Shown: positions 15,739 through 25,574, counted from the stretch's first letter. The stretch: 64,000 nucleotides of DNA from an uncultured Francisellaceae bacterium (GCA_945956915.1 CAMFJH010000003.1:1-64000); one strand, 5' to 3'. The notes: generated by a model from the letters alone, not told the origin. Translations and numbers: made by a program.

Positions 15739-18525
15739 TTAAGCTTCCAAAGGTTGCATTTCCTCTTGTCGTTTTTTTAATTGTGTTATCGCTTGAACGA
15801 GTTCTTCAATTCGTTTTTGTTGAGTCTCAACTAGCGCTTTTGGCGCTTTTTCAATAAAATTAGGATTGTTTAATTTTGTGTTAAGCAATTCATATTCTTT
15901 TTGATGTTTTTCGATTTCTTTTTGTAAACGTATCATTTCAGCCTGAACATCAATGATATCTGCAAGAGGTACTAAAATTTCCAATGAACCTACTAAAGCC
16001 GTAGAGGCCGCAGGTCGTTTGTCAGAAGGTTTTGGAACGTTAATCGATTCTATTTTAGCGATCGCTTTTAATAGTGTTTGATGTTCTTGTATGCGTTTTA
16101 TTTCCGCTTCATTTGCATTCCACAACTGAATGGACAGCGGTTTTTTAGGCGCAATATTCATTTCACCCCGGATGTTACGAATACCCAGAATAAATAATTG
16201 CAACCAAGCAATTTCAGATTCGCTGTGCGTATCCAGAAGATCTGCCTGATATTCTGGATAGGGAGCCAACATAATTGTTGGAACTGCGTGATATTTTGTA
16301 ATTGAATTCAGTTTTTGCCAAATAGTTTCTGTAATATAAGGCATAATAGGATGAATGATCCTTAATAACTCGTCTAATAACGTGATAAGCGTATAACGTG
16401 TAGCATTTTGCTCATCGGGATAATAAGTATTTGTGCTATCGTTTAAAATGGGCTTAGAAAGCTCTAAATACCAATCACAATATTCATTCCATGTAAAATC
16501 ATAAATCGTTTGCGCCAATAAATCAAAACGATAGAGTTTTAAATGTTCTGCAATAATTTGTTTAGTTTGTTCCCATCTAGATAAAATCCATTTGTCCGCT
16601 AAACTTAAATGAGATTTAATAGGCACCGTGTAATGATAGTTTTCGGGGATATTAGAGAGCACATATCGACTTGCATTCCACAATTTATTACAAAAATGTT
16701 TGTACCCTTCTATGCGGTGTAAATCAAAACGCGCAAAGCGACTGGGGGTTGCAAATGCACAAAATGAAAAACGCAAAGCATCAGTACCGTAACTTGGAAT
16801 CCCATTAGGAAATTGGGCACGGGTATGTTTTTCGATTTTAGCCGCCAGTTGTGGTTGCATCATATCAGAAGTGCGTTTTAAAACTAAAGGTTCTAGTTCA
16901 ATCCCATCGATTAAATCAATGGGATCTAATACATTACCTTTGGTTTTAGACATTTTTTGGCCATCTTGATCTAGGATCAACGGATTAATATACACTTCAT
17001 GAAAAGGAATTTCACCTGTGAATTTTAGGCCAAACATTATCATCCTTGCAACCCAAAAAAAGATAATATCAAAGCCTGTAATGAGTACTTGGGTAGGATA
17101 AAATGTTTTAAAGGCTTCTGTCTTTTCAGGCCAACCCAAGGTTGAAAAGGGCCATAAGGCAGAAGAAAACCATGTGTCTAGTACATCCGGATCTTGGGTC
17201 AAAGGAAAATCTGCAGCCAGTTTGTATTTTATACGCACCGCACTTTCAGAGTCTGCGACATAAATATTGCCTGCAGCATCATACCATGCAGGAATACGAT
17301 GACCCCACCACAGTTGTCTACTGATGCACCAATCTTGAATTTTATGCATCCAATCAAAATAGGTGTTGCTCCAATTTTCAGGTACAAATTTAATTTTACC
17401 CGATTCTACTGCCGCAATCGCAGGTTTTGCCAATTCTTCAATTTTAACATACCATTGATCAGTTAACATGGGTTCTAAGATCGCACCACTGCGATCACCT
17501 CTGGGTACCATCAACGTGTGAGCTTCTGTTTTTTCTAATAAATTAAGATTTTCTAGATCTTTTAATATTTGTGCTCGTGCTACATATCTATCCAAACCCT
17601 GATACGCTTTAGGCGCATTTTCATTCAAGGTCGCTGTTAAGCTAAAAATATTGATAAGGGGTAATTGATGTCGAGTTGCCATTGCATAATCATTGAAATC
17701 GTGGGCAGGTGTGATTTTAACACAACCTGTTCCAAATTCTTGTAGCACACTCTCATCTGCAATAATGGGGATTAGGCGATCGCAAAGCGGTAGACGTACC
17801 GATTGGCCAATATAAGCTTGGTAACGTGGATCTTCAGGATGTACTGCAACCGCAACATCGCCCAATAAAGTTTCAGGGCGGGTGGTTGCAACGATGATTG
17901 CTTGATCAGGTTGATTGGCTAAAGGATATCGAATATGCCAAAGCGAACCCTTTTCTTCTAGCAATTCGACTTCTAAATCTGAAACAGCTGTATGCAGTAC
18001 AGGATCCCAATACCCTAAGCGTTTTTTCTTATAAATAAGTCCCTCATCAAAGAGTTGAATAAAAACGGTTTGTACCGCTTTTGATAAGCCTTCATCCATG
18101 GTAAAACGTTCGGTAGACCAATCCACTGAAGCACCCATGCGACGCAATTGACGCGTGATATTGCCACCGGATTCTGCTTTCCATTGCCAGATACGCTCGA
18201 TAAAAGCCTCTCGACCCAGATCATGTTTGCAAAGATTTTGAGCACTGAGTTGTCTTTCAACTACCATCTGGGTTGCAATACCAGCGTGATCCGTGCCCAC
18301 TTGCCACAAGGTATTGTTTTGCTGCATTCGATGGCTACGGATCAATGTGTCCATCAGCGTTTGTTGAAATGCATGACCCATATGCAAGCTGCCGGTTACA
18401 TTAGGCGGGGGAATCATAATGCAATAAGGCTGACCTTCACCTTTGGGTTTAAAATAGCCCGCATTTTCCCATCGAAGATATTGATCTTGCTCTAAGGTTT
18501 TAGGATCATAAGTTTTATCAAGCAT
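15739..18525 (-). CDS. valS: Valyl-tRNA synthetase
   Basis: Class I aminoacyl-tRNA synthetase that charges tRNA-Val. The HIGH motif is PPPNVTGSLHMGH near the N terminus, the editing domain contains the ATTRPETLLGD signature, and the KMSKS loop is DGQKMSKTKGN. The C-terminal about 70 residues form the usual coiled coil (IDVQAEMIRLQKEIEKHQKEY). I chose ATG 18525 (MLDKTYDPK), because the longer 943-aa reading from 18570 runs back into pepA. It starts 4 bases after the pepA stop; holC, which commonly lies between pepA and valS in gammaproteobacteria, is absent. Confidence 0.95.
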   Translation of the reverse strand: MLDKTYDPKTLEQDQYLRWENAGYFKPKGEGQPYCIMIPPPNVTGSLHMGHAFQQTLMDTLIRSHRMQQNNTLWQVGTDHAGIATQMVVERQLSAQNLCKHDLGREAFIERIWQWKAESGGNITRQLRRMGASVDWSTERFTMDEGLSKAVQTVFIQLFDEGLIYKKKRLGYWDPVLHTAVSDLEVELLEEKGSLWHIRYPLANQPDQAIIVATTRPETLLGDVAVAVHPEDPRYQAYIGQSVRLPLCDRLIPIIADESVLQEFGTGCVKITPAHDFNDYAMATRHQLPLINIFSLTATLNENAPKAYQGLDRYVARAQILKDLENLNLLEKTEAHTLMVPRGDRSGAILEPMLTDQWYVKIEELAKPAIAAVESGKIKFVPENWSNTYFDWMHKIQDWCISRQLWWGHRIPAWYDAAGNIYVADSESAVRIKYKLAADFPLTQDPDVLDTWFSSALWPFSTLGWPEKTEAFKTFYPTQVLITGFDIIFFWVARMIMFGLKFTGEIPFHEVYINPLILDQDGQKMSKTKGNVLDPIDLIDGIELEPLVLKRTSDMMQPQLAAKIEKHTRAQFPNGIPSYGTDALRFSFCAFATPSRFARFDLHRIEGYKHFCNKLWNASRYVLSNIPENYHYTVPIKSHLSLADKWILSRWEQTKQIIAEHLKLYRFDLLAQTIYDFTWNEYCDWYLELSKPILNDSTNTYYPDEQNATRYTLITLLDELLRIIHPIMPYITETIWQKLNSITKYHAVPTIMLAPYPEYQADLLDTHSESEIAWLQLFILGIRNIRGEMNIAPKKPLSIQLWNANEAEIKRIQEHQTLLKAIAKIESINVPKPSDKRPAASTALVGSLEILVPLADIIDVQAEMIRLQKEIEKHQKEYELLNTKLNNPNFIEKAPKALVETQQKRIEELVQAITQLKKRQEEMQPLEA

Positions 18526-18529
18526 GAGT

Positions 18530-20068
18530 TTACCCCTGTTGTTTGTATTCCGGCTCTTGGTTTTGGGCATAATTGAGTAAATACTGTATCAATAAAGGCA
18601 CGGGTCTGCCTGTAGCCCCTTTTTCTTTGCCAGAAGTTCTAAAGGCTGTACCGGCTACATCAAGGTGTGCCCAAGAATAGGCCTTAGTGAAGCGTGCTAA
18701 AAAACAAGCCCCTGTAATGGCGCCTCCTTCGGGTACATTGCCTATATTGGCCATATCTGCAAAATTACTGGATAAGGATTCCTGATAGTCTTCCCATAAG
18801 GGTAATTCCCAGCAACGGTCACCACTTTCCTGACCTGCTTCTAATAAAGCCGTAGCCAGGGGAGGGTGGTTAGTGAATAACCCACTGGGAAATCTACCCA
18901 ATGCCATCACACAAGCACCCGTTAAAGTGGCAATGTCAATGACAATTTCGGGTTGATAGCGTTCGCAATAACTTAAAGCATCACATAAAATTAAACGCCC
19001 TTCTGCATCGGTGTTTAATATTTCTACGGTTTGGCCTGAAAAGGTTCTCACAATATCATCAGGGCGCGAGGCTTTAGAACCTGGCATATTTTCCGCAGTT
19101 GGAATAACGCCGATGATATTTAAAGGTAAATTCAGCCTTGCTGCAGCTTCAAGGCTTGCTAAAACGCTGGCCCCTCCGCACATATCAAATTTCATGCCAA
19201 TCATACTAGCGGGTTGTTTAAGCGAGTTACCGCCTGTATCAAAAGTAATGGCTTTACCCACTAAAATAATAGGTTTTGCAGTTTTATCTGCGTGACCGGC
19301 ATATTCCAGGGTAATAAATTTAGGTGGGTGTATAGAGCCTTGTCCCACAGCCAATAAAGCACCCATTTTTAGAGTGGCAATTTGTTGTTCATCTAAGACT
19401 GTGGTCTGAATCTTCGGAAAGCGTGTAGCCAGTGCTTGAGCTTCTTTGGCTAAAAAACTGGGGGTGCAAATATTGGGGGGCGTGTTACCCAAATTCCGCG
19501 TTTTAGAAACGGCTTCGGAAATAATAAGGCCTTCCAAGATTCCACGTTCTATAGATTTTTTTTCTATATCTCCGCCTAAGGATGGTAAGGTGACTTTTAA
19601 GAGAGGGTGAGTTTTGATATCTGTTTTAGATTTAAAATCATTAAACTGATAGGTACATTCCATGAAAATTTCGACCAATTGTCTGGTTTTCCAATACATA
19701 TCTCGATTTTTGACAGACAATTCTGTTAAGGTACATACCATATCCTTAACACTGGTAGATTGTAATGCACAGATGGTTTTGCGAAGAATATCTCGGTATT
19801 GATTGTCTTCGAGTTCTTTGTTTTCACCACAAGCCACGACTAATAAACGTTCTGCTAAGAGATTGGGCACGCTGTGGAGCAATAAAGGCTGAGCCGCCTT
19901 ACTGTCTAAGTCGCCTGACTTTATCAGGTTGCTTAAAAAACCATTACTCTTATCATGAGCATCTAAACGATGAGCCGAGGGAGAAAGTGTTCTATCGTTG
20001 AATACTCCAAGCACTAAACAGCTTGTTTTTTGAGATTCTGGATGGTTATGGGTGGTTATAAATTCCAT
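18530..20068 (-). CDS. pepA: Leucyl (cytosol) aminopeptidase
   Basis: M17 family metallopeptidase that removes N-terminal residues. In some bacteria it also binds DNA in Xer recombination. The two-metal active site is visible as VGKAITFDTGGNSLK (catalytic lysine and Asp) and the M17 signature NTDAEGRLIL. It has 512 aa, normal for PepA. It is transcribed with valS, and divergently from lptFG across about 107 bases; the pepA-lptF-lptG divergence is conserved in gammaproteobacteria. Confidence 0.95.
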   Translation of the reverse strand: MEFITTHNHPESQKTSCLVLGVFNDRTLSPSAHRLDAHDKSNGFLSNLIKSGDLDSKAAQPLLLHSVPNLLAERLLVVACGENKELEDNQYRDILRKTICALQSTSVKDMVCTLTELSVKNRDMYWKTRQLVEIFMECTYQFNDFKSKTDIKTHPLLKVTLPSLGGDIEKKSIERGILEGLIISEAVSKTRNLGNTPPNICTPSFLAKEAQALATRFPKIQTTVLDEQQIATLKMGALLAVGQGSIHPPKFITLEYAGHADKTAKPIILVGKAITFDTGGNSLKQPASMIGMKFDMCGGASVLASLEAAARLNLPLNIIGVIPTAENMPGSKASRPDDIVRTFSGQTVEILNTDAEGRLILCDALSYCERYQPEIVIDIATLTGACVMALGRFPSGLFTNHPPLATALLEAGQESGDRCWELPLWEDYQESLSSNFADMANIGNVPEGGAITGACFLARFTKAYSWAHLDVAGTAFRTSGKEKGATGRPVPLLIQYLLNYAQNQEPEYKQQG

Positions 20069-20175
20069 AGTCGTGCTGCCTCCAGTGGTTTGTTAGCGTA
20101 AAAACTGCTAGTGTACGCTATTAGCTTATTTTTTTGTAGGCCCAATTTGATACAAGAAGGCAGGATTTGATATAA

Positions 20176-21303
20176 ATGATTATTGCTAGGTATTTAACTA
20201 AAGAGATTCTTTGGAGCTTAGTTGCAGTTTTGGGTGTATTATTGCTGATTGCGATAAGCGATAAGTTTGTACAATATATGGCAAAAGCTGCAACAGGGGA
20301 ATTGCCTGCCGTTTTTGTATTTCAAATAGTCATTTTATATATTCCTGAATTATTGAGTTTAATTTTACCTTTAAGTTTGTTTATTGCAATTTTATTGGTT
20401 TATGGCCGTTTACATATTAACTCTGAAATGCTGGTACTGTTTACTTCTGGGATGGGTTGGGGCTTGCTTAGCCGCATAACCTTAAAACTTGCTTTAGTGA
20501 TTATGCTTATAGAAGGCGCGCTAACCTTATGGTGTGTCCCTGTTTTAGAAGAATACAGAGCTCATATTATTGCCGAAGGCGAAGCCGTAGGCGTGATGCA
20601 GGCGATGATTCCAGGTCGTTTTCAAAGTACCTCCGATGGCAAAATTGTTTTTTACCTAGAAAATGTTTCTGCAAAAGGTCAAATAATAGAGGGGGTTTTT
20701 ATTGCAGAACGGCCAGCGACTTTGTCAGCAGAAGCCAATAATTGGACTTTTATTACTGCAGAATCTGCCAAACTTCGTATTGAAAAGCATGCACAAATTT
20801 CTGATTATTTTTTGGTGCTTAATCAAGGGCATCGTTATGAGGGCAAACCCGGAAAAGCAGATTTTACGGTTTTACAATTTGCAGAATATGGCCGAGAGAT
20901 AGAACAAAAACCTGCACCTGTCCAAAGCGATTTCTTAAAATACAAAAGTTCTGATCGTTTATGGCATTCAGAGGATTTGAAAGACAAGGGCGAATTACAA
21001 TTACGTATTTCTATGGCACTTTCTGTCTTTATATTAGCATTATTAGCCATACCCTTATCTTATGTACACCCTAGGCAAGGACGATTTTCAAAATTTTTAC
21101 CTGCGATTTTGATCTACATTGTTTATTATAATGGCTTTACCGTTGCAAAACGTTGGGTGGCTACAGGGTGGGTACCGAGTTGGTTTGGGGTTTGGTGGAT
21201 TCATATTCTGATTTTTCTCTTGGCAATCGGATACTTAGCGCAGGTATCAGGTTGGTGGTCTTTTTATGTTTCTCATCCTAAAAATAGGCAGAAAGTTTCG
21301 TGA
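20176..21303 (+). CDS. lptF: LPS export ABC transporter permease LptF
   Basis: Inner-membrane permease of the LptB2FG complex, which extracts LPS from the inner membrane. It has six transmembrane segments, three at each end, around a periplasmic jellyroll (about residues 120-265). The N terminus IIARYLTKEILWSLVAVLG and the late SMALSVFILALLAIPLSYV are typical. The 375-aa length fits. Its TGA overlaps the GTG of lptG. Confidence 0.93.
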   Translation: MIIARYLTKEILWSLVAVLGVLLLIAISDKFVQYMAKAATGELPAVFVFQIVILYIPELLSLILPLSLFIAILLVYGRLHINSEMLVLFTSGMGWGLLSRITLKLALVIMLIEGALTLWCVPVLEEYRAHIIAEGEAVGVMQAMIPGRFQSTSDGKIVFYLENVSAKGQIIEGVFIAERPATLSAEANNWTFITAESAKLRIEKHAQISDYFLVLNQGHRYEGKPGKADFTVLQFAEYGREIEQKPAPVQSDFLKYKSSDRLWHSEDLKDKGELQLRISMALSVFILALLAIPLSYVHPRQGRFSKFLPAILIYIVYYNGFTVAKRWVATGWVPSWFGVWWIHILIFLLAIGYLAQVSGWWSFYVSHPKNRQKVS

Positions 21304-22382
21304 AAATTATAGATATCTATATTGGCAAACAAGTGATACTTATGATACTGCTTGTGACGCTGGCATTATTGGGTTTAGATTTGTTTTTTAGTCTGGTCAA
21401 TGAATTAAGGTTCGCCGGCAAAGGGGATTATACGGTATCCAGAATATTTGTTTATTTGTTATTATCAGCGCCTTCAAAAATTTATAGTTTATTTCCTTGG
21501 GCTGCGTTGATTGGTTCTATTATTAGCTTAGGGAATTTAGCGAATCATTCGGAGTTAGTGGTCTTGCGTGCAGCGGGTGTATCGGTATGGCGCATTGCAC
21601 GCTTGGTTTTAAAAGCGGCTTGTTTGCTGACATTTTTTGTGGTGTTAGTGGGTGAAGGATTAGCTCCGATGGCAGATGCATTGGCGCAGAAAAAAAGAAC
21701 CTTGGCTTTAAGTCGGGGGCAAACCATACAAACCCAATATGGTTTATGGGTAAAGCAGCAAAATGATTTTATTCATATACAGTCAATGCGTACGGATGGG
21801 GAATTATTGGGTATAACTCGATATCAATTTAATGAGGATCGTCAATTACAAGAAGTAAGTTTTTCAGCCTCGGCTATCCAACAGCAAAAAAAATGGTTGC
21901 TGAAAGATGTGAAAGGTACACGTTTTACAGGGCAGGGCACAACTCAAGCCAAAACCCAAGTGTTTACTTACCCAGAATTAACAGTGAGTGATCTTTTGGA
22001 TCTAGATTTACTGAAAACAGCAAGCATTAAACACCTAGAGCGACTTTCTTTGCCTGTCTTATGGCGCACGATTTCGCATGGGACAGAACAAGATTTACAT
22101 ATCATCCCCTATCAATTGGCTTTTTGGACCAAAATCATGGAGCCAGTTGTGATTTTGGTTATGGTTTTTTTAGCTGTGCCTTTTGTATTTGGCCCCTTGC
22201 GAAGTATTAATATGGGTTTTAGAATTGTGTGTGGCATTACTGTGGCATTTATTTTTCATACTTTAAATGGTTTATTTGCCCCATTAGCTGTAGTATATCA
22301 GTTTCCGCCTGTACTGGCTGTATTAGCGCCTATTGTATTGTTTATGATAATTGGCGCTTGGATGATGAAACGAACAGCTTAA
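21300..22382 (+). CDS. lptG: LPS export ABC transporter permease LptG
   Basis: Second permease of LptB2FG. It has the same topology as LptF, begins with GTG inside the lptF stop, and shows the typical N-terminal IIDIYIGKQVILMILLVTLALLGLD-type segment and the C-terminal MGFRIVCGITVAFIFHTLNG segment. 360 aa is normal. It is followed by a hairpin terminator shared with the convergent BON gene. Confidence 0.93.
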   Translation: MKIIDIYIGKQVILMILLVTLALLGLDLFFSLVNELRFAGKGDYTVSRIFVYLLLSAPSKIYSLFPWAALIGSIISLGNLANHSELVVLRAAGVSVWRIARLVLKAACLLTFFVVLVGEGLAPMADALAQKKRTLALSRGQTIQTQYGLWVKQQNDFIHIQSMRTDGELLGITRYQFNEDRQLQEVSFSASAIQQQKKWLLKDVKGTRFTGQGTTQAKTQVFTYPELTVSDLLDLDLLKTASIKHLERLSLPVLWRTISHGTEQDLHIIPYQLAFWTKIMEPVVILVMVFLAVPFVFGPLRSINMGFRIVCGITVAFIFHTLNGLFAPLAVVYQFPPVLAVLAPIVLFMIIGAWMMKRTA

Positions 22383-22385
22383 AAT

Positions 22386-22412
22386 GCTCGACTGGTAGAA
22401 AACCAGCCGAGC
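22386..22412. terminator. Hairpin between convergent lptG and BON gene
   Basis: An 11-bp stem with one mismatch (22386-22396 with 22402-22412) closes a 5-base AGAAA loop. On the minus strand it is followed by ATTTT. It lies in the 42-base gap between the two convergent genes. Confidence 0.6.
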
Positions 22413-22424
22413 TAAGACTCAATA

Positions 22425-23006
22425 TTATTGTTTAACTTCAATATTGGTGTTCACTTGAGAAACACCTTTAACAAGATTGACTGCTTTTTTAAGGGTTGGA
22501 ACGTCATTACTGTTCGCAACGGTACCAAAAATATGCACTACACCATTACGGGTTTCCACTTGTAAATTTTTAGCTTCTGCAATTTGGTGTTCATTAGCCA
22601 ATTGAAAAAGCTTGCCTTTTACTTTAGCGGTAACTAAGGCATCTTGTGAGTAATGATCACTTTTGTTAATCACAATCTGAGCGATAATGTCTTGCACATT
22701 ATCAACGCTTTGTACAAGTTCAATCACTTTATCTGCTTGCAATGAAGTATCTACATCGCCTTTTAAAGTAACCACTTTGTTTTGTGTTGTTACTTCAATG
22801 TGTAAAGATTTAATATCCGATTCAAGCGCTAATAAGCTTTTAATCTTAGCGGTTATGGCTGTGTCCATGGTTTCTTTATCTACAGCAGATACTGCATTTG
22901 AAACTTTATTACTAACATCCTGTGCACTAATAGCATTTGCGCAAATAGGCAAAGTTAATGTACTCACGACCAAAGCAGCAATGCTTACGTGTTTAGAAAT
23001 TTTCAT
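22425..23006 (-). CDS. BON-domain periplasmic protein (OsmY-like, two BON domains)
   Basis: A 193-aa exported protein with a signal peptide (MKISKHVSIAALVVSTLTL, cleavage after ANA near residue 25). Two BON domains follow, about 45-110 and 120-190, each with the alpha-beta pattern and the VVTLKGDVD and VVHIFGTVAN strand-turns typical of the fold. BON proteins such as OsmY and Kbp bind phospholipid and help the envelope under osmotic stress. It is transcribed away from the RipA-like gene. Confidence 0.85.
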   Translation of the reverse strand: MKISKHVSIAALVVSTLTLPICANAISAQDVSNKVSNAVSAVDKETMDTAITAKIKSLLALESDIKSLHIEVTTQNKVVTLKGDVDTSLQADKVIELVQSVDNVQDIIAQIVINKSDHYSQDALVTAKVKGKLFQLANEHQIAEAKNLQVETRNGVVHIFGTVANSNDVPTLKKAVNLVKGVSQVNTNIEVKQ

Positions 23007-23106
23007 AGCTTTCTCCTATTAAAAAAGATTAAAAATCGACTATACAGTATTCGTATTCAAAGATCAAGTTTTATAATTTTAAATAATATAAAAAATAAAG
23101 GGGGTC

Positions 23107-23135
23107 TTGACAAAATAAAGAAACAGATTTATAAT
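23107..23135 (+). promoter_or_regulatory. Perfect consensus sigma-70 promoter
   Basis: TTGACA at 23107-23112 and TATAAT at 23130-23135 have an exact 17-base spacer. It lies 57 bases before the start of the RipA-like gene. The surroundings are strongly AT-rich. Confidence 0.85.
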
Positions 23136-23192
23136 ATTTAGTTTAATTAATAGCTAACAACCTAATTCTTTGAAAATATTCGGGAGAAAGAT

Positions 23193-23807
23193 ATGAATTC
23201 TGTAAATGATATGGCAGAAAAAGTTAAAGAATTTAGCCAAACTACTAATGAAGAGCAAGTAGAGATTTTTTCATTGAAGCGTAAAATAGCTGATCAATTA
23301 TTGAATCCAGGCTTTGATCCTACACTTTCTGATCAAAGTAAATCATTGATGTTTGAACAATACAGATTATTAGTAGATTGTACGAATAAGACTGAAGAGC
23401 GTCGTGGCCTTTCTAATAATGTTTTTTTAAGTATTAATGGATTTATTGCAAGCTTTTTTATTATACGGCCTGATCAATTAATACATTTGCAAATACAGGA
23501 TTTACCTGCTTCTATGTTATTCGCATTAGGTGGATTATTCGTTTCTTGGGAATGGTTAAAAGTCAGTAAATCTTATAAAAAAATAAATACAACCAATTTT
23601 TTATTGATTAAAGCTTGCGAAAAACTATTGCCCACGAATCTTTTTTCTGTTAAGGGCATATTAGAAGGTAATCAGGAGAATGAAAATGCAGGCAGCCAGG
23701 GAAATATTGTTTTAAATAAAGAACATCTTTTACCTAAAGCTTTTATTTTTCTCTATTTTGCTTATTTTGTTTATATTTTTTACTTTTTTATAAACGGAGC
23801 AATTTAA
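23193..23807 (+). CDS. RipA-like small integral membrane protein
   Basis: A 204-aa protein with a cytoplasmic N-terminal helix, then a pattern I associate with the RipA family: LMFEQYRLLVDCTNKTEER, a first hydrophobic hairpin (about 73-90 and 100-118), the W-x(5)-SYKKINTTNF element and the KLLPTNLF segment. A last hydrophobic helix forms the C terminus (about 175-202). RipA of Francisella is a cytoplasmic-membrane protein needed for intracellular replication; the assignment here is from recall of family pattern and is moderate. The gene has a perfect promoter and its end overlaps the convergent DUF4385 gene by 4 bases. Confidence 0.55.
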   Translation: MNSVNDMAEKVKEFSQTTNEEQVEIFSLKRKIADQLLNPGFDPTLSDQSKSLMFEQYRLLVDCTNKTEERRGLSNNVFLSINGFIASFFIIRPDQLIHLQIQDLPASMLFALGGLFVSWEWLKVSKSYKKINTTNFLLIKACEKLLPTNLFSVKGILEGNQENENAGSQGNIVLNKEHLLPKAFIFLYFAYFVYIFYFFINGAI

Positions 23808-24319
23808 GATTCTTTATGGGATTTCTGTGCCAGTAGATGTTCTGTTTTTAGTTTTTGGTAAAAAGGATCTGCTTTAACTTTTTGCCATTTGAGATAAAAA
23901 TACTGTGCACAGATAGCCTTGGTTTCATCCGGTGCTAAAGGCAAAAGCTTACGTCCATGTGCTCCACTTTCGCCTTTATGTTCCGTGGGCACTGAGCCTT
24001 CATATTTTTTGCCACTTTTGTGATTGGCATATCTGCGTGAACGGGTATAGCCCATTTGTAGAAATTTACGTGCCATATCCATGCCGACAAAATCATGATT
24101 TTTTTTATATCCTAAATAAAGACTGTAAATTTTGCTTGAAGATTTCTTCGCAATGTCTGGTGTTTTAAATTTCCAAAAGGGCAAAATTTCACTTTTATAG
24201 GGTTCAACCAATAAAACGCCTTGTTCGCCCTTACCAATCTTATATAACTCAGGATTTTTTCTAAAATTCAGTGTACCAAAGTCTAAATGATAATCAAAGT
24301 TTTGGCTTAATTTTGGCAT
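23804..24319 (-). CDS. DUF4385 family protein
   Basis: About 171 aa from the ATG at 24319 (MPKLSQNFDYHLDF), which fits the family better than the extended start at 24373. Recognised by GEQGVLLVEPYKSEILPFW, KFKTPDIAKKSSSKIY and DFVGMDMARKFLQMGYTRS-like segments. The function of this conserved cytosolic family is unknown. Convergent with the RipA-like gene, with a 4-base overlap. Confidence 0.75.
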   Translation of the reverse strand: MPKLSQNFDYHLDFGTLNFRKNPELYKIGKGEQGVLLVEPYKSEILPFWKFKTPDIAKKSSSKIYSLYLGYKKNHDFVGMDMARKFLQMGYTRSRRYANHKSGKKYEGSVPTEHKGESGAHGRKLLPLAPDETKAICAQYFYLKWQKVKADPFYQKLKTEHLLAQKSHKES

Positions 24320-24461
24320 CGAAATCGTCCCAGAATCTATAATACTGGAGTATACAACAAAAAATGAGCCCAATTAAAAAATCATAAATACACACGTTAA
24401 ACGCCGTTCTTCACCCGTAATATATTTTCATAGAATTTCAACAAAAATATCATTGATATAA

Positions 24462-24490
24462 TTGACGATAGGCTAATGGTGAAGTATTAT
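24462..24490 (+). promoter_or_regulatory. Probable sigma-70 promoter of the unknown 338-aa gene
   Basis: TTGACG (24462-24467) and TATTAT (24485-24490) with a 17-base spacer, 38 bases before the ATG at 24528. Confidence 0.55.
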
Positions 24491-24527
24491 ACTAACTTAA
24501 TTTTAATAATCAAGCGGAGTAGATAAT

Positions 24528-25544
24528 ATGCCTGATGAACAAAAAAATTCTTTTTATGAAGAATCATGCCTAAAAGATGCCCAAGTTTTAGAAGGAGGAG
24601 CGTGTAGTTCCTATTATTACCATCCAGAGTTCCCAAACTTACAATTTTACGCAAACGTTCCGGGCGCCTTAGAGGCTATTCAAAGTATCGTTAATTTGAT
24701 GACGGTTAATCCCCCAAATAATCCATTGGCAAAAAAGGTGCGAAAAGCATTAACAATGCATGGAAAAATTCAAGTGAAATATATTCAGCATTCTAACTTT
24801 TCTGCGCGATGGCTGAGCAAAAAAAAGATCATCGAAATATCAAATAAAGATTGTTTCGAAAAAGATTCAGTGATTGATAGTTTTATATTCGAAATATGCA
24901 ATGCAACAAATAAAGAACAATGGTCTTTAGAATCGGATACTGAGGAGTCTTCTTTAAAATATGCATTAAAAATGGAAATAATAGAAATGCATACTAACAA
25001 CAAAACTTTAGCATTGTTAGAAAATTTAGGTGTACCCACGAATAGAATAATAGAAGATGAGAAGCAGGCTGTTGAGAGTGCTAAAGCGCAGATAGAGTCC
25101 GATGGGTTTTCACATTTTGACCATTATATTCGGCATCACAATGATCATAAAATCTTAAGAATGCAAATACGTTGGAGTATTTTTAGCATAATGCAGTCAT
25201 TTTTGTATTGTTTTGCTAACACTTCCCGAAAAACACAAGATGCTTGTGATCAATTAAATCATGAACGCCAAGCATTAAGTGTATTGCTGCAAGAAAGATA
25301 TGCCATTCGCCATGATCTCAATCAAAAAGCAAAAGGAAATTTAATAGAGCCTGCAGGCAAAAAAAATGAATACGAGCTAGAGTTGTGTGCACGATTGCAA
25401 GCAATCCGTATTCAAAATCAAAAAATACAACAGCAACTAGAAGAGGCTCAAGCACAACGGGCTTTAAGAAAACGTATGCTTAACCCAACAGCAGTTAAGG
25501 AGAATAATACCCATTCTATGCGTAGAAAAAGAAGCCCGTCTTAG
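24528..25544 (+). CDS. Uncharacterised protein, 338 aa, C-terminal coiled coil
   Basis: I do not recognise this protein. There is no signal peptide or clear membrane segment. The middle contains SFIFEICNATN (about 118-128) followed by a charged helix ALKMEIIEMHT (about 145-155); I have an impression of similar FELxNAxN patterns in secreted bacterial proteins of unknown function, but cannot name a family. Residues about 240-320 form a Q/E/R-rich coiled coil. The tail is basic (RRKRSPS). It has its own promoter and stands alone between a DUF4385 gene and the rpsF operon. Size, isolation and coiled coil would suit a host-directed protein, which is only inference. Confidence 0.6.
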   Translation: MPDEQKNSFYEESCLKDAQVLEGGACSSYYYHPEFPNLQFYANVPGALEAIQSIVNLMTVNPPNNPLAKKVRKALTMHGKIQVKYIQHSNFSARWLSKKKIIEISNKDCFEKDSVIDSFIFEICNATNKEQWSLESDTEESSLKYALKMEIIEMHTNNKTLALLENLGVPTNRIIEDEKQAVESAKAQIESDGFSHFDHYIRHHNDHKILRMQIRWSIFSIMQSFLYCFANTSRKTQDACDQLNHERQALSVLLQERYAIRHDLNQKAKGNLIEPAGKKNEYELELCARLQAIRIQNQKIQQQLEEAQAQRALRKRMLNPTAVKENNTHSMRRKRSPS

Positions 25545-25574
25545 CAGGAACCTCTATCGACCTATGTTTTCGTC

